Below, one piece after another: positions 7,601 through 16,934 of a stretch of 33,672 nucleotides of DNA. Positions within the stretch are counted from its first letter, which is position 1, and every line of letters starts with the position of its first letter. The notes under the pieces are model-generated. The model made no database searches. It was not told the DNA's origin and was given only the letters and a program-made list of their open reading frames with translations. The position numbers and the translations under genes were made by a program. Source of the stretch: Acidobacteria bacterium RIFCSPLOWO2_12_FULL_67_14b (GTDB taxonomy: Bacteria; Acidobacteriota; Vicinamibacteria; Vicinamibacterales; UBA2999); the NCBI GenBank assembly GCA_001768615.1, contig MELE01000185.1, positions 405 through 34,076 on the forward strand. Direction: 5' to 3'.

Positions 7601-7692
7601 GTGCTCAGGTGCCTCGGTGCTTCGGTGCTTCGGTGCTTCAGTGCTTCGGTGCTTCGGTGCTTCGGTGCTTCAGTGCTTCAGTGCTTCGGTGC
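7601..7692 (+). repeat. Tandem octamer array GTGCTTCG
   Basis: About eleven 8-bp units, mostly GTGCTTCG or GTGCTTCA, with more divergent units (GTGCTCAG, GTGCCTCG) at the left edge where it grades into the inverted arm. The unit belongs to the same NGGTGCNN family as 1723-1769 and 29761-29800. Confidence 0.9.
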
Positions 7693-7707
7693 CACGGGTG
7701 CTTGAGT

Positions 7708-7797
7708 TCAGCCCCGACGAATCGGCGGAATCCAGCGTGACACGCGACGCGTGTACTCGTCGTACGACGCGCCGAAATCGTCCCCGGCTTTCCGCTC
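7708..7797 (-). pseudogene. Remnant of a methyltransferase C-terminus (isoprenylcysteine carboxyl methyltransferase-like)
   Basis: On the minus strand, within the inverted repeat, a short open stretch reads ERKAGDDFGASYDEYTRR then VSRWIPPIRRG and stops. The pattern FG-x2-Y-x2-Y-x3-V-x-RWIP resembles the C-terminal end of isoprenylcysteine carboxyl methyltransferase family proteins. No upstream part of such a gene remains; the sequence before it becomes GGCTGAA repeats and then the right arm. I read it as a leftover after deletion or repeat insertion. The match is from memory of the family pattern and is short. Confidence 0.45.
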
Positions 7798-7879
7798 ACA
7801 ACTTTCGGCTGAGACGAGCTGAAGGCTGAAGGCTGAAAGCACGGTACGCACCCTAAGGCACTGTACGCACTGTACGCAC

Positions 7880-10800
7880 CTAGCTTGTCGGCAGCGTCAT
7901 CGTCACCCTCGTCCCCTTGCCGCGCTCGGACGTGACGGCGATCGTTCCGTGGTTCGCGTCGACATTGCGCTTCGCGATCGTCAGGCCCAAACCGGTTCCA
8001 ATCGCCTTGGTCGAAAAATACGGCTCGAAGATCTTCGCGAGCGCATCGGCGTCCATGCCGACGCCCGTGTCGGTGACGCGCAGCTGCACCGTGCGGGCGG
8101 TGTTGTGGGTCGCATCCACGGTCAGCGTGCCCCCGCCCGGCATGGCGTGCAGGGCGTTTTCGATCACGTTGGTCAGCGCGCGGCCGATCAGCATGCGGTC
8201 GATCCACAGCCGCGGCAGGGTGAGGGGCACGTCGGTGACCACCGTCACGCGCCCCGCCAGGCCCGTGCGGTACGGTTCGACCACTTCGCTCACCAGCTCC
8301 GACAGGTTCGTCTCCACGGGCTTCGGCTCGGGCGACGAGGCGAAGCTGGAGAACTCCGACGAAATCTGGCGCAGCAGCCGCACCTGCCCGAGGATGTTCG
8401 AGACGCATTCGTCGATCACCCCGCCCATCGGCCGGCCCTGATCGATGTGAACGCGCCGCAAGTGCTCGGCGTTGAGCTGGATCGGCGTCAGCGGGTTCTT
8501 GATGTCGTGCGCCACCTGCCGCGCCATGTCGGCCCACGCGGCGAGCCGGTTGGTGCGCTCCAGTTCCCGGCGCTGCCGCTGAAGGTCGGCGGCCATCTGG
8601 TTGAACGCTTCGACCAGCCGCCGCAGTTCATCCGACGAGGTGGCGAGGACGCGGGCGTCGAGGTCGCCCCTGGCGATCCGCCGGGTGGCCCGCATCAGGC
8701 GGTTCACCGGGTCGGCGATGCGCTCGGCCATGTAGTACCCGATGCCGGCCCCGAGCATGATGAAGAGCAGCGCCGCAAGCAGCACGCGCCGATCGAGCTC
8801 TTCGATTTGTGCTTGCGTCTCCTGTTGCCGCGACGTCAGCGGCACCATGAGGATGGCCTCGCGGCCCTGCACGTGCACCGGCGCCGCGGCGATGAGGTAC
8901 TCGAGGTCCCCGGCGACCTCGCGCCCGAGGTACGACGGGCGGCCGTCGAGCAGGATCGCGCGGAAGGCGTCGCCGGGCGTGCGCGTCGGCAGCAGCCCGG
9001 AGGCGAACAGGTTGCGTTCGCTCGAGGCCAGCAGGTTGGCGCCGGCAAAGATGTTCACGTCCTGCGCGATCACCCGGTTCAGCCACACCATCAGGTTGTC
9101 ATCGACGAGCGGCAGCGCCGCCAGCCCGCGCTCCTGGAGACTGCCGAAATCTTCGACCACGCGGCTGGCGACGCCGGCGATGCGCGTCGCCTCGCTGGCG
9201 ATGTCGGCCAATATCAGCGACGCGATGTACGCGCGCGACACCAACGCCAGGGCCAGCACCGGCACGATCGCCGCCGCCACGAAGGCGAGGAACAGCTTGC
9301 GGTAGAAGCTCGCACGCACTTCGTCCAGCAGCGCGCGTCCCGACGCCGGCGCGCGCGCCACGAGGATGTTGAACAGCATGCCGCCGCCCACGGTGACCAT
9401 AAACACCACGAACGCCAGCGTCACCAGCTCGGCGATCGTCACCAGGTGACCGAAGGCGGTTTGCCGGGCCATCCCCAGCGTGTAGATCGCCGCGCGGTCG
9501 CTCATCACGTAGACATCTAGCCGCCCCGACTCTCCCTCCATCGTCGTCCAGAAGGGCTCGCGTGAGGCGAAGGCGCCGCGGAACACCGGCTCGGTCATCG
9601 GCGGCGCGGTGGGGCCGGAGTTGTAGAGCACGCGGCGGCTCCACCCGTAGACGGAGAGCTCGACCTCGGCGCGAAGGCGGGGCTCGGGGCGCGGCTGACC
9701 GGATCGAATCAGCGCCACGTACGGGTTCTGCGCCGAGATGAACGACAGGTTGGCGTAGTCCAGCCTGGCGCGGACCACGACCGACCCCACGCGGCGACGG
9801 CCGGTGGGCCCATCGATGCAGATGGCGCGGCCGTCATGCAGGAGGCGGCGTTCCTCGGAAAAGAACGGTGACGATTCTTCGAGGAGCTCCCATTCGCACG
9901 ACGATTCGACCCAGGGTTGCGGCGTGCCCTGGTCGGGGAGCTTCATGTTGAAGCGGCTGACCATCGCGCCCGAGGCGTTGTGGAGTTCGACACTGGACGT
10001 CATGCGCTGGGTCGCGAGGCTGGTTTGCGACCACACCAGGAACGCCGCGTCGGTCGGCAGCGGTCCCGACGCCGGCGGGTCGCTGGCCCGCACCAGGTCG
10101 TCGAGGGCGCCAATGCGATCGATCTCCGCGACCGCCTGTTGGAGCTTGAGGCGCACGTCCTGCCGTTGATTCACCACTTCCGGCGCGTAACGCGATTCCA
10201 CCAGCTGCCGCTTCGCGCGCAAGGCGGCATCGACCAGCGACGGATAGAGCGCCACGGACGGCAGCATCATCGCCAGGAACGACGCCAGCAAGCGTGTGGC
10301 TTGTGAACTGTGCCGCAGCGTGGCGCGGTAGTGATGAATGACGAGGGTGGCCACCACCGTGAAGGCCGCCGCGGCCAGCGTCGGTAGCAGGGGCGCATAC
10401 CGCTCGGCCATGCCCGGCCACCACAGGAGCGCCACCGGCGCGATCCACGCGATCACGCCGCGGGCGCGCCAGGCGCGGCCTGACTGCGGGAAGGCCCATA
10501 GCGATCGCGCCAGCAGCAGCAACAGCACCGAGAACCCGACGACCGCCGCATTGAGAGCGACCAGGCCGATCACGACCTGGAGCCGGACGGGGTCCGCCGG
10601 ATCGATGGCAAACCGCAGGATGTCCACGGGCGCCGGCGAGACCTGCGTGCGCAGGAACGATTCGTACCAGATGAGCAGCGCCAGGGCCGTGGCGCCGGCG
10701 GCGAACTGGAAGACGAGGAAGAGGGCGCCGGCCGCCGGACCGTCGACGAGCAGGACGCCGACGCCGCGGCGATGGCCCGATCGCCACAGCGCGAAGCTCG

Positions 10801-11830
10801 AGATCGCCAGCGCCAGCAGCCCCGCGGCCAGCAGGCTGGTCAACATGAAGTCGATCGGCGAGGCGAGCGCCAGCGCCGGCCAGGGCCCGAACGATGCGGC
10901 CGGCGTCAGCGGCACCGACGCGAGGTCGGTCCGCCGGACCGCGATCCAGAGCACGGCGCGCGCGGCCACCATCAGCACGGCAATCCCCGCCGTCAGCCCG
11001 GCCGCAGACGAGACGCGGCGCGACACGCGCCGCCAATCGAGCAGCGGGCCGGTCGCGAGCAGCAGGATCAGGGCGAGCAACACGAGTTCGGCGGCGAGAC
11101 GTTGCTGACGGAAGCGCAGGCGCGCGCCCTCGAGTGCGGCATCCGAGACCTCGACGGCGGCCAGGGGCTCGCCGGTCGGCGTGCGAACGAGGAAGGCGCC
11201 CGGCCCGGCATCGGCGGCGCCCTCGAACCGAAGCCGGAGCGACGCCGGCACGATGCTGGTATCGAGCACGAACGCCGGCTCGCCGATTGGCAGTTGCCCA
11301 TCGTGCGCCAACGGGGCTTCGGCGACGATGGCGCCGATATGGCGGCTGGGGTCGTCCGCGTCGACCACCGGCTGCACGCGGACCAGCTGCAGGCCCTGCG
11401 AGCTCTGCGCGAGAAACAGCGACGCCGGGCCGGTCAGCCGCGCGTCGGGGACGTCCTCGGATCGGCCGACCCACGCCACGGGCTGGTTGTTGGCGGCAAA
11501 CACCGTGACCGCCACGCCGGTGCCGCTCGAGGTGGCGCCGGCTGCGGCCTGGTCGAAGAGCCGCCGCGTGGCGGCGGCGTCGCCACGCTCGGCCAGCCGG
11601 ACCGTGGCCGCATCGAGCGTGACGCTGCGCACGGCGCGATCGAGGCGACGGCCGAGCTCCGCGAACTGCGCCGCCACCTCGGCATGCGCCCGCGCGCGCG
11701 ACGCGTTGAGATCGGACCCGAGCCGCGCGCGCTCCACCCCTTCGCCCGCCAGCCAGATGGCGGCCGCGGCCACAACTCCACCGGCCAGCAGGCGCCGCGC
11801 GGTTCGAGCGACGAAAGGAGGAACGGCCAT
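7880..11830 (-). CDS. NtrY-like membrane sensor histidine kinase, very large
   Basis: Predicted inner-membrane sensor kinase of about 1316 residues, nearly twice the length of NtrY. An N-terminal helix and extracytoplasmic region are followed by about eight hydrophobic segments (for example LVLLALILLLATGPLL and FMLTSLLAAGLLALAIS), a second extracytoplasmic domain, and further helices. Then come HAMP (ERIADPVNRLMRATRRIARG), the H-box ARQVAHDIKNPLTPIQL (His near residue 1108), N-box NVIENALHAMPGG, G1 DTGVGMD and G2 GTGLGLTIAKR. The HDIKNPLTPIQ form is typical of NtrY. No response regulator gene adjoins it. Starts at 11842 or 11872 are possible; I chose ATG 11830 because a -10 box overlaps the ATG at 11842. 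The stop TAG is supplied by the right arm of the inverted repeat. Confidence 0.9.
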   Translation of the reverse strand: MAVPPFVARTARRLLAGGVVAAAAIWLAGEGVERARLGSDLNASRARAHAEVAAQFAELGRRLDRAVRSVTLDAATVRLAERGDAAATRRLFDQAAAGATSSGTGVAVTVFAANNQPVAWVGRSEDVPDARLTGPASLFLAQSSQGLQLVRVQPVVDADDPSRHIGAIVAEAPLAHDGQLPIGEPAFVLDTSIVPASLRLRFEGAADAGPGAFLVRTPTGEPLAAVEVSDAALEGARLRFRQQRLAAELVLLALILLLATGPLLDWRRVSRRVSSAAGLTAGIAVLMVAARAVLWIAVRRTDLASVPLTPAASFGPWPALALASPIDFMLTSLLAAGLLALAISSFALWRSGHRRGVGVLLVDGPAAGALFLVFQFAAGATALALLIWYESFLRTQVSPAPVDILRFAIDPADPVRLQVVIGLVALNAAVVGFSVLLLLLARSLWAFPQSGRAWRARGVIAWIAPVALLWWPGMAERYAPLLPTLAAAAFTVVATLVIHHYRATLRHSSQATRLLASFLAMMLPSVALYPSLVDAALRAKRQLVESRYAPEVVNQRQDVRLKLQQAVAEIDRIGALDDLVRASDPPASGPLPTDAAFLVWSQTSLATQRMTSSVELHNASGAMVSRFNMKLPDQGTPQPWVESSCEWELLEESSPFFSEERRLLHDGRAICIDGPTGRRRVGSVVVRARLDYANLSFISAQNPYVALIRSGQPRPEPRLRAEVELSVYGWSRRVLYNSGPTAPPMTEPVFRGAFASREPFWTTMEGESGRLDVYVMSDRAAIYTLGMARQTAFGHLVTIAELVTLAFVVFMVTVGGGMLFNILVARAPASGRALLDEVRASFYRKLFLAFVAAAIVPVLALALVSRAYIASLILADIASEATRIAGVASRVVEDFGSLQERGLAALPLVDDNLMVWLNRVIAQDVNIFAGANLLASSERNLFASGLLPTRTPGDAFRAILLDGRPSYLGREVAGDLEYLIAAAPVHVQGREAILMVPLTSRQQETQAQIEELDRRVLLAALLFIMLGAGIGYYMAERIADPVNRLMRATRRIARGDLDARVLATSSDELRRLVEAFNQMAADLQRQRRELERTNRLAAWADMARQVAHDIKNPLTPIQLNAEHLRRVHIDQGRPMGGVIDECVSNILGQVRLLRQISSEFSSFASSPEPKPVETNLSELVSEVVEPYRTGLAGRVTVVTDVPLTLPRLWIDRMLIGRALTNVIENALHAMPGGGTLTVDATHNTARTVQLRVTDTGVGMDADALAKIFEPYFSTKAIGTGLGLTIAKRNVDANHGTIAVTSERGKGTRVTMTLPTS

Positions 11831-11840
11831 CCGATTCGCC

Positions 11841-11850
11841 ATTGTAGAAT
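11841..11850. promoter_or_regulatory. Overlapping divergent -10 boxes (kinase / membrane protein)
   Basis: ATTGTAGAAT contains TAGAAT for the plus strand (11845-11850) and, on the minus strand, TACAAT (11846-11841). Both match 5 of 6 positions of the sigma-70 -10. The plus start would be near 11857, giving an 18-base leader to the ATG at 11875; the minus start would be near 11834, giving almost no leader to the ATG at 11830. Confidence 0.5.
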
Positions 11851-11874
11851 GTGAACTCTGCCGAACCACCATTC

Positions 11875-12873
11875 ATGAGCGTCCCCGGCTCGCTGAAGTT
11901 CGCGCTCAAGCGTGGCGCCCTCGTCACCGCCGCCAACTGGCCTGTCGTCCTCGTCCAGTTCGTCGCCGATTCGCTGTTCAAGACCCTGCTGGCCGTGCCC
12001 CTGGTGGGCGGCGTCCTGCTGGTCGCGCTCGTCGTCGGCGGCGACCCGATCGACCTGCTGCGGCATGAACCCGGGCAGATCGTGTCGACGATGGTGGGCG
12101 TGCTGCTCGCGCAGCCGGTGGCCCTGGCGGCGTTTCTGGCCGCCCTCGGGCTGATCCTGATCGGCGGCTCCGTGCTGATGTTCGCGATCAAGGCCGGCAG
12201 CGTCACCGTGCTCGTGGCCGGCGAGCGCGCGGCGGGCCCCATCGAGCAGCCGCCCCTGAGAATGTCGGCGCTCGAACATGTCAATCAGGCATCGATCGAG
12301 CGCTACACCAACGGCATCCGGTCGCTGTTCGGGCGCTACCTGCGGCTGGGCATCGGGTTGTCGGTGGTCTATGCGATGTGCGCCGGCGGATACCTGGCGC
12401 TCGTGTTCGGGCCGCCGCTGTCGGCATCGCTCGACTGGCCGCTCGTCGTGGCGCTGGCGTCCCTCGCGCTGATCGTCGTGATCACCCTGGTGAACTTCGT
12501 CTACCTGCTGCTGCAGATCGTGGTGGCCACCGAAGACTGCGCCGTGCACGCTGCGATTCCGCATGTCGCGCGCCTCCTGCGCCGCCGCCCGCGCGAAGTG
12601 GGGCAGGTGCTCGCGGCCATCCTGGCGCTGATGGTGATGGCGACCGGCGCCTCGATTCTCGCGACGACGGCGCTCGGCCTGATCGCCTTCGTGCCGTTCG
12701 TCGGGCTGGCCGCGATTCCGCTCCAGATTCTTGCCTGGCTCGTCCGCGGCGTGGTGTTTCAGTTCGTCGGGCTCACCGGCGCCGCCACCTACCTCCGGTT
12801 GCACCGGACGCTGCAACCGTCGGGGGTGACCGCGCCGCAATCCGATCGCCTTCACCAGGTCACCCGCGCATGA
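11875..12873 (+). CDS. Conserved membrane protein of unknown function
   Basis: I do not recognise a named family. The 332-residue protein has about six hydrophobic segments: LLAVPLVGGVLLVALVVGG, an Ala/Leu-rich pair VALAAFLAALGLILIGG, LSVVYAMCAGGYLALVF, VALASLALIVVITLVNFVYLL, VLAAILALMVMATGASIL, and LAAIPLQILAWLVRGVVF. A hydrophilic stretch near residues 120-155 is the longest loop. The ATG at 11875 is chosen because the track GTG at 11851 directly follows the -10 box. Its stop overlaps the next start as ATGA, so it is co-transcribed with the aminotransferase. That coupling is the only functional hint. Confidence 0.85.
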   Translation: MSVPGSLKFALKRGALVTAANWPVVLVQFVADSLFKTLLAVPLVGGVLLVALVVGGDPIDLLRHEPGQIVSTMVGVLLAQPVALAAFLAALGLILIGGSVLMFAIKAGSVTVLVAGERAAGPIEQPPLRMSALEHVNQASIERYTNGIRSLFGRYLRLGIGLSVVYAMCAGGYLALVFGPPLSASLDWPLVVALASLALIVVITLVNFVYLLLQIVVATEDCAVHAAIPHVARLLRRRPREVGQVLAAILALMVMATGASILATTALGLIAFVPFVGLAAIPLQILAWLVRGVVFQFVGLTGAATYLRLHRTLQPSGVTAPQSDRLHQVTRA

Positions 12874-14159
12874 CGCATTCCGGTGGCAACAACCCTCGAG
12901 GTGGCGACAAACCTTTCTTGTCCGCCGAAGCGCGGAGCGCGAAGGCGGAAGGTTTGTCGCGCTTGTCGAAGGCGGCCCGCCAATTCCAGGAGTCGGCGAT
13001 CCGCCGCACCGGCATCCTCGGCGCCGCCATCCCCGGCCTGATTTCGTTCGCCGCCGGATACCCCGCGCCCGAGATGTTCCCCTGGGACGACCTGCAGGCG
13101 ATCACGAGCGACCTGCTCGCGAAGCATGACGGCAATACGCTGCAATACGGCGCGACCCGCGGCTATCGTCCGTTGATCGAGCACCTGATCGCCCATGGCC
13201 TCAAGGACCGCGGCGTCACGGCCCGATTCGAAGACATCGTGATCACGACCGGCTCGCAACAGGGGCTGGACCTGGCGGGGCGCGTCCTGATCGATCCCGG
13301 CGATGCGGTCATCGTGGAGCTGCCGACCTACAGCGGAGCGATCGCCGCCTTTCACAACCTGCAGGCGGAGCTCGTGGGGGTGCCGCAGGATGCCGAAGGG
13401 ATCGAGCTCGAGTCGCTCGAGCGCGTCCTGACGGGCCTGAAGGCGAAGGGACAGCGCGCCAAGTTCATTTATGTGACGCCGAACTTCCAGAACCCCGCGG
13501 GCCTGCTGATGAGCGCGCCGCGCCGGCGCGCCCTGCTCGACGCCGCCCGTCGTCACGACCTGGTGATCCTCGAGGACGACCCGTATGGATCGATCTATTT
13601 CGAAGACACCACGTCGGTGGAAGACACGCGGCCGATCAAGGCCGACGACACGGACGGGCGCGTGGTCTACCTGGGGAGCTTCTCGAAGGTCCTCGTGCCG
13701 GGGTTCCGCGTGGCGTGGATGGTGGCGCCGTCCGCCATCGCCCAGAAGGTGGAGCTCGCCAAGCAGGCCGCCGATCTGTGCAGCGGCGTCTTCGACCAGC
13801 GCGTCGTGCACGGCACGCTCGATCGCGGCGTCGTGCAGGGCATCGCGCCGACGCTGCGGGCGCACTACCAGCACAAGCGCACGGTGATGGAGCAGGCGCT
13901 GCAGGCCAAGCTCGGCGACCGCATCAAGTGGACGACCCCGCGCGGCGGGTTCTTCCTCTGGATCGAGCTGCCGCCCGGAATCGACGATCTCGCGCTGTTC
14001 GATCGCGCGCTCAAAGAGAAAGTCAGCTTCGTCATCGGTAGCGCGTTCTACGTGAACGGCGCCGGCCACGAGTTCGCGCGGCTGTCGTTCTCGGGGATTA
14101 CGCCTGAGCAGATTGTCGAGGGCGTCGAACGGCTGGCTCGCGCTTGCATGGCCGATTGA
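12870..14159 (+). CDS. PLP-dependent aminotransferase, class I/II (LysN/MocR-domain type)
   Basis: A fold-type I aminotransferase of 429 residues, transferring amino groups with pyridoxal phosphate. Landmarks are ISFAAGYPAPEMFP near the N-terminus, LQYGATRGYRPL, ITTGSQQGLDLAGRVL, VTPNFQNPAG (substrate/PLP contact Asn), LEDDPYGSIYFE (PLP-binding Asp and Tyr) and the Schiff-base Lys in LGSFSKVLVPGFR near residue 273. The closest remembered relatives are 2-aminoadipate aminotransferases (LysN) and the catalytic domain of MocR regulators; no DNA-binding domain is present here. The exact substrate is not predictable. Residues about 12-30 (GDKPFLSAEARSAKAEGLSR) are encoded by a palindromic repeat, so the true ancestral start may be nearer LSKAARQFQESAIR. 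The last codons lie in the arm of an inverted repeat. Confidence 0.9.
   Translation: MTHSGGNNPRGGDKPFLSAEARSAKAEGLSRLSKAARQFQESAIRRTGILGAAIPGLISFAAGYPAPEMFPWDDLQAITSDLLAKHDGNTLQYGATRGYRPLIEHLIAHGLKDRGVTARFEDIVITTGSQQGLDLAGRVLIDPGDAVIVELPTYSGAIAAFHNLQAELVGVPQDAEGIELESLERVLTGLKAKGQRAKFIYVTPNFQNPAGLLMSAPRRRALLDAARRHDLVILEDDPYGSIYFEDTTSVEDTRPIKADDTDGRVVYLGSFSKVLVPGFRVAWMVAPSAIAQKVELAKQAADLCSGVFDQRVVHGTLDRGVVQGIAPTLRAHYQHKRTVMEQALQAKLGDRIKWTTPRGGFFLWIELPPGIDDLALFDRALKEKVSFVIGSAFYVNGAGHEFARLSFSGITPEQIVEGVERLARACMAD
12904..12960. repeat. 57-bp palindromic element in the aminotransferase N-terminus
   Basis: GCGACAAACCTT (12904-12915) pairs perfectly with AAGGTTTGTCGC (12949-12960). An inner TCCGCC/GGCGGA pair flanks the loop GAAGCGCGGAGCGCGAA. 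The element is in frame and open, coding for a hydrophilic extra segment ahead of the conserved aminotransferase fold. Confidence 0.85.
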
Positions 14160-14266
14160 CGGATTGAGTGATTGGTCGGCCGTAGGCGCTCAATTCACCA
14201 AATCGGCAAGTCGTGCAATCACCAAACAATCAGCCATTGGTCGATCGACAATCGCCAATGCAAGCG
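14141..14266. repeat. Inverted repeat across the aminotransferase/beta-propeller junction
   Basis: CGCTTGCAT (14141-14149) pairs with ATGCAAGCG (14258-14266), and GATTG (14154-14158) with CAATC (14249-14253). The inside is built of short GATTG/CAATC units in opposing orientation. The left arm includes the last codons and stop of the aminotransferase; the right arm ends 5 bases before the end of the leftward gene. It could serve as a two-way terminator, but no T-tract is present. Confidence 0.65.
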
Positions 14267-14271
14267 TCCCG

Positions 14272-15354
14272 TCACGGCACGGCCGGCGCGCCCGGGAGCA
14301 CGTCGAGGGGCATGAAGGGCGGCTCGAAGCGCAGCCCGAAGGCCTGGAGCTGTCCCTCACGGCTCACGACGATGAGCCGTGGCGCGGTCAGTCGAGCGTC
14401 CGGCCGGAGGAACGGCTGCGAACCGAGCTCGCCGGCCGCCTTGATCGTCGTCGACGGCTTGCCGGTGACCGGGTCGAAGCCGGGGATCTCGCTCGCGACC
14501 AGCGGCACCATCACGGCATCGGGCAAGCGGAGCGGCCCGCCGGCGGGGCGCGAGGGCAGCATGGCCTTCCACCGCAGGTTGCCGCTCTTGCGATCGACCG
14601 CTCGCAGCACGTTGTCGCGCGACGCAAAGTAGATCCGTTTGTCGTCGGCCGACGGCAGCCCCGCCACGTCGCCGCCGACACGCCACTTCCACCGCTCGCG
14701 GCCGCGTTCCAGATCGACGCTCTGCACCCATTTGTCCGTGGTTCCGAACACCAGCTGATCATCGAGTCCCTTCAGCGCGACGATGCGCCCGGTGAGCGTG
14801 CGGGTCCACACCGTGTCGCCGGTGGCGAGGGCGACGGCGACGAGCCGGTTGTCGGCGAGCGGCAGATACAGGCGATCCAGGGCCGGGGCCGGGGCGGCCG
14901 ACAGCGGCGCGCCGAGCGGCTGCCGCCAGACCAGCGTGCCGTCCGACGCGCGGAACGCGGCGAGGTCGCCCGACGGCGTCGACGCCAGCAGCCAGCCCGT
15001 GTCCCAGTAGAGCGGCGCCGCGGCGCCGCCGGGGAGCGGCGCCCGCCAGCGCACGGCCCCGGTGCGCGCGTCGCGCGCCTCGATCGTGTTCTCGGCCGTC
15101 GTGAAGACCAGGCCCTCGCCGGTGGCCGGCGTGAACGCGGTGGGAACGTCGAGCCGCCACCGCACGACGCCGCGATCGAGATCGACCGCCACCAGCTGGC
15201 CCCCTTTGAGCGGCACGTACGCGCCGGACGTGTCGTAGCCGGCCGGCGCCGCCGGCGGCGTGTCGAACGACACCTGCCACCGCGCATCGAGCGCTGTCAA
15301 GGACGGAGCGACGGCCTCCTGAAGTGCAAGAGCGATCGCGAGAAAGAGGGTCAT
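14272..15354 (-). CDS. PQQ-like beta-propeller repeat protein (exported)
   Basis: A 360-residue protein opening with a short hydrophobic export signal, MTLFLAIALALQEAVA, without a lipobox Cys. The rest is a run of beta-propeller blades of the PQQ/BamB type, each ending in patterns like LDRGVVRWRLDV, DARTGAVRWRAPL, RASDGTLVWRQPL, LATGDTVWTRTL and DRKSGNLRWKAML. Such proteins form outer-membrane assembly scaffolds (BamB) or act as quinoprotein-like binding platforms. The missing lipobox argues against a standard BamB, and no dehydrogenase motif is seen, so the role is open. The ATG at 15354 is chosen over the TTG at 15357: a -10 box ends exactly 7 bases before it. It stands alone between two opposing genes. 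Confidence 0.85.
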   Translation of the reverse strand: MTLFLAIALALQEAVAPSLTALDARWQVSFDTPPAAPAGYDTSGAYVPLKGGQLVAVDLDRGVVRWRLDVPTAFTPATGEGLVFTTAENTIEARDARTGAVRWRAPLPGGAAAPLYWDTGWLLASTPSGDLAAFRASDGTLVWRQPLGAPLSAAPAPALDRLYLPLADNRLVAVALATGDTVWTRTLTGRIVALKGLDDQLVFGTTDKWVQSVDLERGRERWKWRVGGDVAGLPSADDKRIYFASRDNVLRAVDRKSGNLRWKAMLPSRPAGGPLRLPDAVMVPLVASEIPGFDPVTGKPSTTIKAAGELGSQPFLRPDARLTAPRLIVVSREGQLQAFGLRFEPPFMPLDVLPGAPAVP

Positions 15355-15360
15355 CAAAGT

Positions 15361-15367
15361 TATAATA
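15361..15367. promoter_or_regulatory. Overlapping divergent -10 boxes (beta-propeller / guaA)
   Basis: TATAAT at 15361-15366 is a perfect -10 for guaA, with a start near 15373 and a leader of about 17 bases lacking an SD. On the minus strand the overlapping TATTAT (15367-15362) lies exactly 7 bases before the ATG at 15354, which would give a leaderless mRNA for the beta-propeller gene. No convincing -35 is seen for either. Confidence 0.6.
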
Positions 15368-15389
15368 GCGTTCTTACCTTCAACACGAC

Positions 15390-16931
<1,542 letters not shown>

Positions 16932-16934
16932 CCG

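Larger units (their letters stand above)
7563..7881. repeat. Large inverted repeat with GTGCGTAC arms filling the pssA/kinase gap
   Basis: The left arm at 7563-7605 (AGGTGCGTACAGTGCGTAC...) is matched by the reverse complement of 7838-7881, about 39 of 43 positions. The arms are themselves made of 8-9 bp GGTGC units. Between them lie a tandem octamer array, a gene remnant and GGCTGAA repeats. The right arm runs into the TAG stop of the leftward kinase. This covers the 323 bases between pssA and the kinase. Confidence 0.85.

Noticed and set aside
7601-7692. Possible CRISPR array
   Set aside because: Units of 8 bp are directly adjacent with no spacers; it is a simple tandem repeat.
15367-15389. 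Purine riboswitch ahead of guaA
   Set aside because: The leader is only about 17 bases, too short for any aptamer.
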